Shown here piece after piece: positions 10,601 through 23,245 of a DNA stretch of 64,000 nt. The notes below the pieces were generated by a model. It saw only the letters and a list, made by a program, of their open reading frames with translations. It was not told the origin of the DNA and did not search any database. A program made the position numbers and the translations under genes. Where the stretch lies: the NCBI GenBank assembly GCA_028753945.1, contig JAPNXP010000002.1, positions 5,580,001-5,644,000 on the forward strand, given 5' to 3'. Source of the DNA: Hexactinellida sp. DTS-2022. Lineage: Eukaryota > Porifera > Hexactinellida. How positions within the stretch are numbered: the stretch's first letter is position 1; every line of letters starts with the position of its first letter.

Positions 10601-11307
10601 TTAAGGTTCAGGTATACTCTACAAATTTCGAATATTTAGATAAAATCGAAATCATTGTATATTTCTCTTTTATTGCATTTTGGGATTGTATTGATACCAA
10701 TGAGTACTCTCAAGAGATTTCTAAGAAAGATTCCTATTATTTTTCCAGTTTGACACACTTTGGTCACCTCAATTTAGGAATAATTGCTGTAAATTATTTT
10801 TTTCAAAAGCCGCTATCTCAAAACTAACATTTTCAGAATTGCGGAAGAAGTCATTTTGTCAATTTTGGTCGTAGAATCAGAAACTCAATGGTTTCGGAGA
10901 GATCTCGTAAAGATACAACTTTTCAGTGCTGCGATTTACCCTAATATGAATAGTTCATCTGTTTTTTGGATTTTGGATAAGGAAAATCTTCATTTGAAAA
11001 TCGACATCACATAAAAGTATCTGAAATCCAGAAAAATGTAGATATTCACAATTCCTGTACTCAAAAGTTATATTACATCCAGCTAAACACATTTTATCAA
11101 TAATATTCTTGGTATTGTTTATCTTTTCTGATTGATCTATTCCGCAAAAATGGCAAAATTTAAAAAAAGATTTTTCCTCTATTAGTTTATTTGCCAATAT
11201 TATTGTATTTTTGGCAACCTGAGGATGAATTAAATCCGTTGTAAAAATTTAATTCATTCGGGTGAATAGTTATGGTAGAAGTACTCTAGAGGATACCTGA
11301 ACTTTAA
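10601..11307 (-). mobile_element. TTAA-type 0.7-kb non-autonomous element
   Basis: This copy begins TTAAGGTTCAGGTATACTC and ends with the inverted GATACCTGAACTTTAA, in opposite orientation to the copies at 20272 and 24842. TTAA at both edges and no transposase fit a piggyBac-type non-autonomous element. On the minus strand it carries an 80-residue frame (10955-11197) also open in the 20272 copy. Confidence 0.8.
10955..11197 (-). CDS. 80-residue frame inside the 0.7-kb TTAA element
   Basis: The frame reads MANKLIEEKSFFKFCHFCG ... MCLAGCNITFEYRNCEY and is also open at 20383-20625; the 24842 copy has one stop. The reading frame extends upstream in all three to a 'TTTTTTTACAG' tract followed by a frame reading DLLDPQDAKN or similar, so an exon-like segment is possible. 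Six cysteines are visible. No family is recognised, and the copies are too similar to tell selection from recent descent. Confidence 0.25.
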   Translation of the reverse strand: MANKLIEEKSFFKFCHFCGIDQSEKINNTKNIIDKMCLAGCNITFEYRNCEYLHFSGFQILLCDVDFQMKIFLIQNPKNR

Positions 11308-11440
11308 TGGATTATTCCAAATATGCTCAAGTTTTATTGGATTATTGAAACTAGTTTGGAGATCCCAACGACAAATATTTATTAGTAAAGCTGCTCGTCT
11401 GCTCTACCCGCGTCCTTACAACTTGTACTCGGGCCTGCTG

Positions 11441-12075
11441 CCTACAGTGGTCTAAAACCAAAGAATAGGGAAAAAATAGAATTCGTTTCTAAGAGATTCA
11501 ATTGATTACTTATTGTTTGAATAAAGCTCATTTCAAATTTCTAAGCAATTGAGTGCCTAGAAGCAATACAATTGCACTCCAAATATGCATGATCATTTTA
11601 GCTGAAATTGTAGTTCTAGATAATTCTAAATTTAGCTTCACTTCAAATACAAGCGAGAACATTTCATAACTATCCATTACGACAAATTAAGTTTAGTTTA
11701 TACATTTCAAGTATGCTGAAACCGAATAACCTGTTTTCATTAATGTATTTTCAATATTTCGTTTGAGAAAACAAATTCGATATATGTTGTTACATTAGCA
11801 TCAAATTTTAATTGATAAAACTCAAAAGTGCACGTAAAAGAAACTTCTCAAAACGTCAATTAGATATTGATCAAGATATCCTTAACTATCCTAAATTCAT
11901 AGTTTAAACTGACACGCCCCGAAACAGTGCCAACTTTAAATATTCAAGCGAATTCCATTGTCAGTTTGTGTTGCTATGAAAATGCTAAAACTAAATATTC
12001 GCTACTATTCAGTAGTATATCTTATTTGGTTACCCAAATGTATGTAAATATTGTATATTAAGAACAACTGAGCAC
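11441..12075. other. AT-rich DNA, no gene seen
   Basis: No assignable frame or repeat end was found. Confidence 0.4.
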
Positions 12076-12979
12076 TTAACGGTATCCGGACAGGGCTAAT
12101 TACAGAAATTCTTTTATTCCACCGGAATTTTTTTAAAAAATAAATATACACTCAATGACATAAATATTTTTCCTCCAATCTTAATTTTGATTGTGTCATT
12201 CATAAGTGTCACAATATGACGTTGCAACACCTCCATATATGGTAAAGATTACAAATTTTGCCGATATCATTGAAATTTTACAGTAGAGTATGAGTAATAG
12301 TAGACATTATCTTGTTTTTTCTAGAAGTAATATATTGGGGGGGAATACTAAGACACTTTAGAATCAAAATGAAATGTTAGTAAGTGACTATATTGAGAAA
12401 TTAGAACAAATAAACACTTAATTTTCAAATGCTTGTTTCAAAGAATAATAAAATTGATTTAGAAAGCTTAGTTTTGATGAAATGGATTGAGTTATCTTTA
12501 CAAACTCAACTGCATTGTCAATAACATAACTATATCGAAAAAAAATAGTAAGTAGAATGAGTAATTTATGATTTGGGATTGAATATAGGAACAGAATGTG
12601 TGAAATTTCCCAATAAATTGAAGAAATGTGGACTTTGAATCGAAAACTGTAAAAAAATCGAGGAGAATAAATTAAATTCATTGTTATCGCTAGTTCGATA
12701 GGTTTCTAAGAAACTCAATTTCTTATACAACATCTAGTTAGAAGTTGGGAAGTGCTTCTACAAAAGATTATAGACTATTAGACTATGTTACGGTCAATTA
12801 GAAGCCATTTTTAGAAATTCTATTTATAATTTCCTACATTTTGAAATTTGAATTTTTAAAAGTGCAGTTATTCTTAGAAATGCCTTCGAAGATACTTGTT
12901 ATGAATCACAAGTAGTTATGAAGAAGCAATACAAATTTACCATTGTAATTTGTCTGAATCCCTGTCCGGACACCGTTAA
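12076..12979. mobile_element. 0.9-kb TTAA-flanked non-autonomous element, copy 2
   Basis: The termini are TTAACGGTATCCGGACAGGG and the inverse CCCTGTCCGGACACCGTTAA, bounded by TTAA. Interior segments align with 2224-3135, but the terminal 20 bp beyond TTAACGGT differ, so the two copies are subfamilies with exchanged or diverged ends. No coding sequence is visible. Confidence 0.7.
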
Positions 12980-14044
12980 GTACAATTTCATCAATGAGAG
13001 CAGCGAACTATGAACTCATATTGGGATTTTGATATTGAAGGAAGTTAGTTTTGCACAATTCGGAGGTTATTTAGTGTGATGCACAAGTGACAGCTATGCT
13101 AGAAAAAGTCATCTAGGGTTTATATGAGTTCTAATACACATTACAATTACATTCAATAACCATCTACCCCCTTACATGAGTGTACAAATCCTTATATCCT
13201 TTGGGGGCCGGACTTTTATGAATTATTCCCCATGTTCAAGATATTTGAATTATAACTGTGGGTGAGTATTAAAAGATTGTTAACAAACCAAAAGTTTTGT
13301 GTTTCATTGATTTACAACAAATCGCCCAGAACTAAACTTACAAGAGTGAATACATCACTTTTGATGATGCCACTAAATTCGCAGCTAGGGATCGACCGGG
13401 GGCAGAATTCTGCCGGGGCGGGGCCGGGTCCGGGCTGGAATATTTTTTGCCGGGACCGGTCCGGGACCGAGGTTAGTCTTGATACTCAATAAAGAAAAAC
13501 TTTGTAGTTGTTGCGTAGTTATTGCGTTTCCAAAGTAATAATATACATACACATGGTCGGCAGAAGCTGTTATAAAGTTGTCAGGCCATGGCTTGACGGG
13601 CCTAAATAAAGACGTAAGAGTAGTGAGGCTATTGGCCTGACACTTGATAAAAGTGCCTGACCGCTTACTCCGGCACTGAGACATACTTATCAAATTGCTG
13701 CTTTTATGCATTTACAAATCCCTCCTGCCAAGTTTATTCAAATACATACTGTTATTAGGTGAATTATTAAGAAATACATTAATTTAAATATTATTTATCC
13801 CGGTTTCTCCGATTAAACGATACATTTTTATTCTGCCGGGTGTTTGAAATGTTAACATATAAAATTCTTACACAATGCAGCTATAATCAGAAGGGATTAC
13901 TTATCTGTTAAATAATAAAAACCTCTACATCTAATGTACAAGTTTTATAAAAGACCCATTATCTAAACTTCTATTTAGTGTTTCAATTAAAGTTTTCCTA
14001 ATCTGAATTTTTTATATTTCCCTACCAACTTCATATTATAATAG
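12980..14044. other. Intergenic, one GC-rich patch
   Basis: At 13385-13470 there is a GC-rich patch with repeated CCGGG/CCGGTCC motifs. It may be one end of the hAT element whose gene follows, but no matching inverted end was found. The rest is AT-rich without a gene. Confidence 0.35.
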
Positions 14045-17000
14045 ATGGCAAAAAGGTGCGCTTCTGGGGCCTGGAATTTTTATAATGTCGATTGTGCAGA
14101 TGAGTAAATTGCCAATTGCAACATTCCCGTTTGTTCCGGAAAAACTAGAAAGATACGACGCGGTCCTCATGGAGGGTCAAAAAAGTCTTTTTCAACTAAG
14201 TCACTTTGGAGTCATTTAGAATCGTATCATCCTATGGAGTACAAGCAGGCAATGATAATTCGAAAAGCTGATGAAACTAAAAGGTGCAAGATCGATGAGG
14301 AGAAATCGAAGCTACAATCCATCTACGTTTTGGCTAAACAAGAATCCCAAACTCAATTGAGTCTCGAAGAAACTTTTGAGCTGAAAAACAAGTGGTTGTC
14401 TGATCATCCTGACCAAATTAGTGCAACATATTTTCTGGCTGAATGGATATGTGTTTCACTTCTACCTTACACTATAGTTGAAAACAAAAGATTCAACGTT
14501 TTTGTAAATAAGTTAAATCACAAATTCGATGTTCCAAGTGAAAAAGTCCTCCGCCAAAGGATTATTCCGGATATTTACAGACGTGTACAATACAAAATCA
14601 TGGAACTGCTTCACAATAGTCTAGGCGATTCTTGCAGTGCAACCACAGATATTTGGACTTCAAAGAGTCAGCACGCTTTTATTAGCTTCACACTGCATTT
14701 CATCAACAAAGGGGGAGAGCGAAAGGCAGTTGTGTTGCGTTGTTTTCCATATGATGTGTCACATACTTCTGAATCAATTGGCAAGACGTTACGCATGATC
14801 GTTTCTGATTGGAAATTGGAATGAAAAATCCACTTAAGGCCAAACTATACTCAAGAATGATATTGAGATTCTGATCTTTTTGGATAGTACCCCATAAAAT
14901 AAACCAGCATTTAAAATTTCAGCTGTTTGTGACTCATACTTTCGAAGTTGTGACCTTTTTAGAGCTTAGGAATGTATGCATCATCATCAAAAGCACAGTT
15001 TTCAAATGGACGATCATAACTTTTGGTCTAGATTTCACAGATTTGGTTCAATATGCTTGAAACCAAGTTTAAATGAATGAATACATATGTTCCTTTATAG
15101 AAATACGTTTTTTAACACTTCCGAATAAAACTTTCAGAGTTACAGCACTTTGAAGTAAGATTTCTACCGCCAACCTAAACATTTCGATGTTTGGCAGTCA
15201 AAGACTGACTTCAATGGGCTGTTACTCTGAAAGTTTTTGTCGGAAGTGTTAAAAACGTATTTCTATAATGGAACATATGTATTCATTCATTCAAACTTGG
15301 TTTCGAACATATTGAACCAAATTTGTGGAATCTAGACCAAAAGTTATAATGGTAGGTTTTTACATACACCACTATTTTGACTCAAATCAAGTGAATTCAT
15401 AAGTTTATAACTATTTTGCAAATGCTTTCATCCGTTTTTCATATGAGTTGGTAATAGTACATAGATGTGAATACAAAGTTAGTGCTAAGCTCTAGAGTTT
15501 ATAGTTTTCGAGAAAAATATTTGAAAATCATCAAAAATGGGCACACTTTATGCCCATATATGGTCATTTGGAAAAATTGTGCGAGTTAGGGTCTCAAAAT
15601 GTATTATTGAGGGATAGTAAACCGGGTATTGGGATCATTTTGCACTCAAAATTTTATTTATTGGTCTACGGGTTACTGAGATTCAAAATAGAAAAGTGAA
15701 AGGACCACCCAATGAGTTGAAAGGTCAGAAAGTTTTAATTGCTTGAGCTTCACAGTTTTTATCCTAATTGTTTGAAACCAAGTGTAAACTAATGAATATA
15801 TATTCAATTTGGGAATGACCCTTGATCTAAACTCTACAATGCGAACTTTCAGAGTTCCAGCCCTTTGAAGTCTGACTTGGCACATTGACAATCCAAATCT
15901 GACTTTAAATGACTATAAATCAGAATTTTTCGATTAGAATGTTGAAAATTTTGGTTTAGATCCTAAGTATATATGCAAAGATACTATTGGATGAATAACA
16001 ACGAATTTGATAGTAAATTATGGCAGTGCGAGCCTACAAACTTTTTAACCCATTTGAAAAAGTCACCCTCCATGATGTCCATCACATTCCAGGATCTTAT
16101 AAAGGTCGCTACAGCAAAACTATGGGTCAGATTCACCTGAAATTTGAAATGTAGGTATACTTTACAGGGTACTATCCAAAAACAATCGAATCTCAATTTA
16201 TCTGACGAGCATTGTGGGGCCGTAATTTAAATCTTCGTCCGAAATTGGCTATATAACAGGGAATTCCTGGGTCACAGAGACCTACTGACTTCAAATCTAC
16301 TCAGAATTCAAAAAAATTTTGCCAGATTATTTAACAGTGTGAAACAAACAGGAAAACGAATTAAACTCATTTTCCCATTTGCAGTATAGTTTGGCCTTAA
16401 TTATGCGAGATAATGCCATAAATATGGTGCGTGCGATGGCTGACCACAACTTCTCTAATGCAGGTTGTTTTTTACATACGATCCATCTAGTGGTCATGAA
16501 TTCCATTTTTGAACAAAGTGGCGTACAATCAATGATGGGGCGTGCCAGTAAATTGATTTCTTTTTTTCGGAAGAGTCCGAAGGCGATGGGCGTGCTCAGA
16601 CATCATCAACTGGATCTCAATGGGGTTCCACAATGCACTTTAATTTTAGGCGAAAAAACACGTTGGAATTCTTATTATGATATGTTAGTTCGGCTATTGC
16701 AGCAGAAACGTGCCATTCGTTGTGCAGAAGATGATATCAATATGAATATAGATTATCAACTAACTCCAAATGACTGGATGCTTATTGCCAAAGTAATCAA
16801 ACTATTAAAACCATTCGCTGATGCAACATTGGATGTAGAATACGAAAATGCTTGCATTTCTGATACAATTCCATTGATCAAAAAAATATATTATGAGTTG
16901 AATGCGATTCATGAAATGGGAATCGGTACAATGAAAAGAGAATTGGTCGTACTTATGAACCGATATTTCAGGGGAGAAGATCCGCGAGTGCATTTGTTGA

Positions 17001-17559
17001 CGTTGAAGTTAGCGAAGTGCATGCGCTGGCTACTCTACTTGATCCTAGATATAAAACGAGTGGTTTTATGGTCAAGGCAAAAGCAGAAGTTGCGAAGGAA
17101 AAATTGGCAATCTTTGCATCCAATATCATTGAAGGGTGTTCAACAGAAAACAGTTTCCAAAATGACTCCAGTTCCAATGTGAACAGTTGCTGGGATGCTA
17201 TTTTAAGTGATTCAGATAATGAATTTGATTCGGTTGATCAATATACTACTAGTGATGGACGAGACTCGATAAACGAAAAAGTAAGGAAGGAAATATTCCT
17301 CTATTTTGCTGAAAAGCGAATTAACAGAGAGGTAGATTCATTGTGCTACTGGCGCATGAACTTGAGTTTGTACCCAAAGTTGTCTATACTGGCATTTAGA
17401 TATTTGAGCCCACCCTGTGGTTCAGTTCCAAGTGAACGAGAATTCAAAATTGCGAGTAAGATTTCGGAAGGGGATAGATTCCGTTTGCAACCTCCTAATA
17501 TAGAGAAGCTCTTATTCCTCAAGTATAACCTCCGAGCTATTGGTTTTGCATCATTATAA
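14045..17559 (+). pseudogene. hAT transposase (ZBED-like), split by an insertion
   Basis: The frame begins at 14045 with a BED-like region (W-F-Y, then HLESYH). A TAA interrupts it near 14105. The main N-terminal part follows (14234-14824) with the first catalytic motif in SATTDIWTS. A TGA at 14822 ends it twelve bases before the TTAA element at 14834-16400. Beyond the insertion the same frame resumes with LIMRDNAINM, where RDNA carries the second Asp, followed by AGCFLHTIHL and TRWNSYYDML. A frameshift lies near 17000. The last part has LLDPRYK and the dimerisation motif CGSVPSEREFKIA. Removing the 1.56-kb element and one TTAA leaves the frame continuous apart from the stop. It is dead through two stops, one frameshift and one insertion. 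Confidence 0.85.
14834..16400. mobile_element. 1.56-kb TTAA-flanked non-autonomous element, copy 1
   Basis: The element runs from GGCCAAACTATACT (14838) to AGTATAGTTTGGCC (16396), a perfect 14-bp inverted repeat, with TTAA at 14834-14837 and 16397-16400. It sits inside the hAT gene, and the second copy (39335-40904) is about 95% identical by eye. Subterminal inverted blocks ('GAATGAATACATATGTTCC' near 15073 and its inverse near 15275) make a large internal foldback. TTAA duplication and precise gene disruption point to a piggyBac-type transposase acting in trans. The small frame at 15673-15891 recurs in both copies but looks non-coding. Confidence 0.92.
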
Positions 17560-17974
17560 AATACCACAACCACCACTTGAAGTAGTTCTTCCGAACCAAA
17601 ACGTCGAACTGAAACAAAGTAATGGAGACGATGAAGTTTCTCATCAAATTGAGTAGAATATTATTAGTTTAATGAGTGATCATGTATTAGATATTCACAT
17701 TAGCTAATCGAAACATATTAGTTGTAATTGAATCAGAAGCTATTTCTTGGTAATCCAGGTTTAATTATTTCGTACACAGTCATAGGCGTAGAATTTCTGT
17801 AAAATTTGTAAAATTCTGAGGGGGCGAGAATTCGTTAATATACATACAAAAGTTGAGTTTAATTATCAAAATTGTTGCCTAAATAAATGAACAAGACGAT
17901 GATAATATAAATAATATAATCTTATTCCATTAAGATATAATTAACTAAACACAAATAATATAAATTATAGATTC
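17560..17974. other. Intergenic, possible element edge
   Basis: CATAGGCGTAGAATTTC near 17782 followed by GAGGGGGCGAG resembles the outer end of a hAT-type element that could belong to the minus-strand gene at 17975-19105. No matching far end was found. Confidence 0.3.
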
Positions 17975-19105
17975 CTATTGGAGTGATTGTGATGGGCCAA
18001 ATATGTTTCTTCTCTGTGATGTAGCATCTACGAACTCATCGATTTGTTTTTCCATCTCCATCTCACGTACTATATCCTTATGTATGGTCAATATTGCGCA
18101 ATGATTCAACCTTTGTTGAGTCTGGCAATTGCGCAGGTAATTGTGTATTCTCCGTAACGTACTGAATGACCTTTCGGCCTCGCAGGTAGTTACAGGGAGG
18201 CACACATACACAACACATAGCATATGCAAATTTGGTATCATCCACTTGAGTGCAACTTCTTCTGCAAGAAAATTTCTCAAAGTCGTGATCGTAGACGGAA
18301 TTCCCATTCCTCTGCATCGAGAAAACCAGTTTTCCTCTCAAATATTAGACAATCCAATTATATATCACTGCCATAAAATTCAACTATTTTGTTAAGTTCT
18401 AAATCAGCAATTGTTCCTTCCTCAAGAGTCCTACGTAATAACTCAACAAATGTCAGGTCATTCTTTGAATAGCGCTTTAATAAAGAGTCTGCCGCAATTT
18501 TCATTACAGACGTATAGACATGTGAAATAGGTCTTTACCTGATCTTGGGAGTTCGCTTTAGTATGTGTACACTTTGGGGCACTACGTTTTGCCCTAGGCA
18601 ATGCAGGAAGGTCAAGTCTTAGATCCTGGATGGTGATTAATTTTACAGATTCAAATAGTGCTTCAGCATTGCTCGTATTTTCCCCTTCAGCTATGAGGGT
18701 TAGTGCAAGGGTGTTTACCCAGTCTCTAACATTGCCAGTAGTAGCTTTCTTCCCCTGGCATTGTGTATGAATAGGTTGAACAAATTGCAATAACTTTTGA
18801 ACAATTCGAAGGTTAAAGTAATTTTGGAAAGTCTCAAGCCCAATTAAATAAGATAATGCCTCATCCCTGTTCTTAACTGGTTCATATACATCGTCCTTGA
18901 TCGACTCAAGAAACCCTAGTATTGATTCATAATGAATTATGAAAGCATCAACAGCGGGAAGCCTCATAACCCAACGTGTTGGACAAAGCGGGCGTAACAA
19001 TTTCTGGTTTATGTGATTATTATTTAACTTAATATACAACCATAGCAGAATTATCGTAAAGTAACCTGTATAATTTACTATATGGAGCATTGTATAGGAA
19101 TCCAT
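17975..19105 (-). pseudogene. ZMYM1/TTF-type hAT protein, C-terminal half
   Basis: The minus strand reads from about 19105 through LCPTRWVMR (the conserved CPTRW motif), YLIGLETFQNYFN and LQFVQPIHTQCQGK. Shifted frames near 18480-18310 (LELNKIVEFYGSD) lead to the C-terminal dimerisation domain, LPVTTCEAERSFSTLRRI then LNHCAILTIHKD, ending at 17975. This order is that of TTF-type zinc-finger/ZMYM1-like hAT proteins. The N-terminal zinc-finger part is not upstream here; a piece of that type lies at 37784-38563 on the same strand but probably belongs to another copy. At least two frameshifts show it is decayed. Confidence 0.8.
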
Positions 19106-20271
19106 ATAGTGCTATTTTAGTAATTGTTGCTATGGGAAAAGTATGCACACGCAAGTTGAGTTTAGAATATTAATAGAATCATTATATGATGTAGTTTTAA
19201 AATAACAGTTAAAAACGAGTTCGCTCAGTGGGGACGGAGAGCCTTAAGGCTAATCAATCTCAGAAAATAAAATATATATTTATGATCCAAAATACACTCA
19301 TTTTCGAGTTTATTGCATTAAACCAGTGTTTCTCAACGTGGGCAATATCGCCCCCTAGTGGGCGATAAGAGAGACGAGGGGGGCGATAAAACGGTTTGGG
19401 GCGATTGGGGGCGACAAGACTGTAAGGGGGCGGTAGAGGGGCGGTTTGATTCACTTTAGGAGATAGAGGCGTGGATTTTCGACACCCGATGACCCCCAAA
19501 TATTATTTTATTTTTGAAAAGTGCTTGCAATTCTAAGGTAACTGATGCTCAGAATTTCTAAAATCGAAAAATTGGAATTAGAAATTCATAGTCGAAGTTT
19601 AGCCTAATAGTGAATCCATACTAGTAGTTATAAATTCTAACTATTTACTCTATTTGGCGCAAGTTCTATTATAGTGCAAGTTTAACTCTACCACATTAGT
19701 ACAAGGGATTATGCCACACAGAATTTTAGATATTGATTTGATTCTTTTTATCTATACATTTTCAAATAATCACTCGATTATATCAGAAATTTGGCATTAT
19801 AAAATAATTAACTCTAAACTTTGTATTAAAGTTGAAAATTGACACGGCAAAATCCCAAGAGCAAATGACAAGGATAATTTTTGAGTGTATATAGAATTTT
19901 TATCTAGGACTTATACATTTTGAGATATGCGAGGTATACAAAGGTCACTCCCCGGAAGAATCAAACGGAATGTATTTGTACAAAATGACAGTGATTTTGA
20001 CCTTTGGTGACGTAAAAGGTAAAAAAAATATCCGAATCAAATTTTTCTTTGGGATTTTGATATATACCATGTCAAAGTATAGCTAGGAGTGGTTATAATA
20101 AAATATAGTATCATTTTTCATTAATTTACAATTATTTACTACTATATGGCAGTAATATTTTATAAGACTATGATTTTGACCTTTGGTGACCTCAAATAGG
20201 TTAATAAATGTCCGAATCGAAATTTTCTTTCGGAATTCGATAGATAGTGTATCAAAGTATAGTTGGAAAGC

Positions 20272-20978
20272 TTAAGGTTCAGGTATACTCTAGAGTACTT
20301 CTACCATAAGTATTTACCCGAATGAATTAATTTTTTTACAGCGGATTTACTTGATCCTCAGGATGCCAAAAATACAATAATATTGGCAAATAAACTAATT
20401 GAGGAAAAATCTTTTTTTTTATTTTACGATTTTTGCGGAATTAATCAATCAGAAAAGATAAACAATACCAGGAATATTATTGATAAAATGTGTTTAGCTG
20501 GATGTAATATAACTTTTGAGTACAGGAATTGTGAATATCTACATTTTTCTGGATTTCAAATACTTTTATGTGATGTCGATTTTCAAATGAATATTTTCAT
20601 TATCCAAAATACAAAAAACAGATGAACTATTCATATTAGGGTAAATCGCAGCACTGAAAAGTTGTATCTTTACGAGATCTCTCCGAAACCGTTGAGTTTT
20701 TGATTCTACTACCAAAATTGACAAAATGACTGCTTCCGCAATTCTGAAAATGTTAGTTTTGAGATAGCGGCTTTTGAAAAAAAAATTTACAGCAATTATT
20801 CCTAAATTGAGGTGACCAAAGTGTGTCAAACTGGAAAAATAATAGGAATTTTTCTTAGAAATCTCTTGAGAGTACTCATTGGTATCAATACAATCCCAAA
20901 ATGCAATAAAAGAGAAATAGACAATGAATTGGATTTTATCAAAATATTCGAAATTTGTAGAGTATACCTGAACCTTAA
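20272..20978 (+). mobile_element. TTAA-type 0.7-kb non-autonomous element
   Basis: Bounded by TTAA (20272-20275, 20975-20978) with termini GGTTCAGGTATACTCTA and TAGAGTATACCTGAACC as a perfect inverted repeat. It carries the 80-residue frame (20383-20625) described for the copy at 10601. Confidence 0.85.
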
Positions 20979-21506
20979 ACAAGTAATTTGCATTATTTAG
21001 TAATATACATAAACCCATGCCTCTATCTCCTTTAGCTATGATCTAGAAAATTATATATTCATCATTTCGGCTATTCTTGCCATAATTAAACCCGATCTGA
21101 AAAATCTTGCACTGGGCACATTCAAGGGCCTCGATACTGAGGTATCCTCGACCCCCCGAAATCAATACATTAGTGCGAGAACCTCATTTATTTCCCCCGA
21201 TATTTGGTGCACCTCCTGCATGTAATTCCCCTGAAATCAATGATAAATTGTTGTCTTAAAATTGTTTAGTTATAATAAATTATATTTGATTTCTTCTTCT
21301 TCCCTAAAATTAATTCTCATTCGCTGCGCTCGCTCGTTTGTAAAATCTAGGTATTCTTAGATTAAGAAGAAATCAATTGGTAATTTAATACAACTAAATA
21401 CCTGTGCTTCGCCCCCCGGCCCAATCTGGTTTTTAAATCTACGCATCTGGGCACCATGCCAAACTTTCACACTAAACATGGTTGTCAAATGAAAATATAC
21501 CGATAA

Positions 21507-21760
21507 TACGGTATTTCCCCGAATAAGCGCCTCGGTGCTTATTGATTTCATGGTCAAAATTTTCGCTCATTTTTTCATGAAATTTCCATAAAATAATATT
21601 AAAGTGCAATATAATGTTACCCAGATTAAGCATCCTATAATTGCCTAAATCAAAACAATTCCATTGCAGTTATCATTATTGGGAATAATTTTAACATGCA
21701 GATAACATTTTTGTGAGCCGGCGCTTTTTTAAGCCCAGACGATTTTCGGGAAATACGGTT
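21507..21760. mobile_element. Short inverted-repeat element (CGGTATTTCCC ends)
   Basis: TACGGTATTTCCCCGAATAAGCGCC near 21507 is mirrored by GGCGC ... TTTCGGGAAATACGG near 21717-21758. The ends resemble those of the 258-bp elements at 30835 and 34200. It is nested in the hAT element at 19324. Confidence 0.6.
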
Positions 21761-23245
21761 TTAGAATATCTGTCTTAGTTGCTTGGTTCGTATTTTATGT
21801 TAAAATTGGAGGGGGGCGATAAGCACTGGCACTATCCGCTAAGGGGGCGATCGACTGAAAAAGGTTGAGAAACACTGCATTAAACACTACATCTATATAT
21901 GTAGTATTTAGATCCAGAAAAAAAAATACTAAAATCGGTCTATAACAGGGGTCTACAACCTTTTTCTTCCGAGAGTGAAATATTAGTTTTCAATTAATCT
22001 AGTGAGCCGCATTAAAAGCACAATTGTTGTCTGCTTTTGTCTGTGTTAGTCTAGAATTGTTAGGGAAAACAATATGCTCTAGAAAATACAAATTGGCATG
22101 CAAGGGTAATTTTAGACGTTCACAACGATGAATTGGTCTTAACGTCTTCCAAACAAAATATCGGCATTCTGAAGTCTTAAAAGCGCATAACATCAACCTT
22201 CCAAACGGGCACCCTTATTGATGATACTCAAACTAAACAAGTACTTATTACTATAATCACTTTTTAGTGATAAAAATATGGACAATATACTTTCTGAGAT
22301 GCGAGTAAATTCCCAGTTACGGGCACCCTTCGTTAAAAGTGCCCGGATATAGGAAGTTTAGTGTATTTAGGAATAAATAATTACTTTTCGTCCGAATCGC
22401 CACAATTTTAGATGACAAGGCAGGATAAAATGAAGCACACGTAGATTTATGGGATTATTGCCTCACGTAGGAAGTAATTTGAATTGACTCCTAGTATTTT
22501 GATTCAGACGACACAAATTTGTCACATTATAATATATATTGTATTGTATTTCTCTTCAAAATTTAACAATTTTCACTTTTAATCTGCGCAGATATTATGA
22601 AAAACGCACCTCCAACTGCTTCCTCATGGCTCAAATTGTGTTTTGTAGATTTAATCTTCCCCTACATTTTTCGGAGATTGCATACTTTGATTAATCCAGT
22701 TTGGCTTACATCAATTACTTCTATTGGTGATTTATTTTTGCTACGTCAATCACATAATTATGCATGATATTACTATCAAAGATGTTCAACGATTTACCCG
22801 CATATATCTTCTGCATTGTAAATGACATATTGATCCAACAATTTATTGTCTGGAGGAAAATCTTGATGTTAAATAGCATTTTAATTGATAAGTTGAATTG
22901 CCTTGACTCCCAAATTGTGACAAACTAATCTGAATAAAATAATATACGTGTAATTAACAATTCACAGGCATAACTCATTTTATTATGAGTGATTTCTTGA
23001 GGTTGGTAAGGTCGCGAAGCGTCCGTTAATTGTGTTTTATATTCAATCACCAACGAAAAAAGGACACGGTGCGACCTAGAGCGTAGAACTGGTTTATATT
23101 AATAGCAAATAATTAATAGTAATTATGGAATAAAATATGTTATTTCATTGTTTCTGCTTAAATATGTAAAGTAGTGACTATCATTGGAAAATTTAAAGAT
23201 ATAAAAATAGGCCCAATAAAAATAACAGCCCTGGCCCACAACACC

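Larger units (their letters stand above)
9540..11440 (+). repeat. Small-gene repeat, copy A
   Basis: About 0.9 kb of this region is shared with 41660-42545: two imperfect ~100-bp direct repeats ('TTTTCAAGAATCAATAACC' type), a TATA box, a small reading frame, an AATAAA signal, then short tandem units around 'CAAATATACTCCAGTTTTAT', ending near 'ACTTGTACTCGGGCCTGC'. In this copy the tandem-unit part is interrupted by a TA-flanked element (10344-10520) and a TTAA-type element (10601-11307). A CCTTCCAC-rich stretch at 9760-9905 is longer than in copy B. Confidence 0.75.
19324..21877. mobile_element. Non-autonomous hAT element with perfect 8-bp duplication
   Basis: The termini are CAGTGTTTCTCAACG and the inverse GGTTGAGAAACACTG; CATTAAAC is duplicated at 19316-19323 and 21878-21885. 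G-rich 'GGGGCGATAA' motifs lie just inside both ends. No hAT transposase frame was found. A 0.7-kb TTAA element (20272-20978) and a short inverted-repeat element (about 21507-21760) are nested inside, so the original element was about 1.6 kb. Confidence 0.9.

Noticed and set aside
15673-15891. Frame starting MSMCQVRLQRAG, present in both copies of the 1.56-kb TTAA element
   Set aside because: The copies are nearly identical DNA, so shared openness carries no weight; there is no homology or start context.
20383-20625. Naming the 80-residue frame as a known domain
   Set aside because: The cysteine pattern does not match any zinc finger I know, so no function was assigned.
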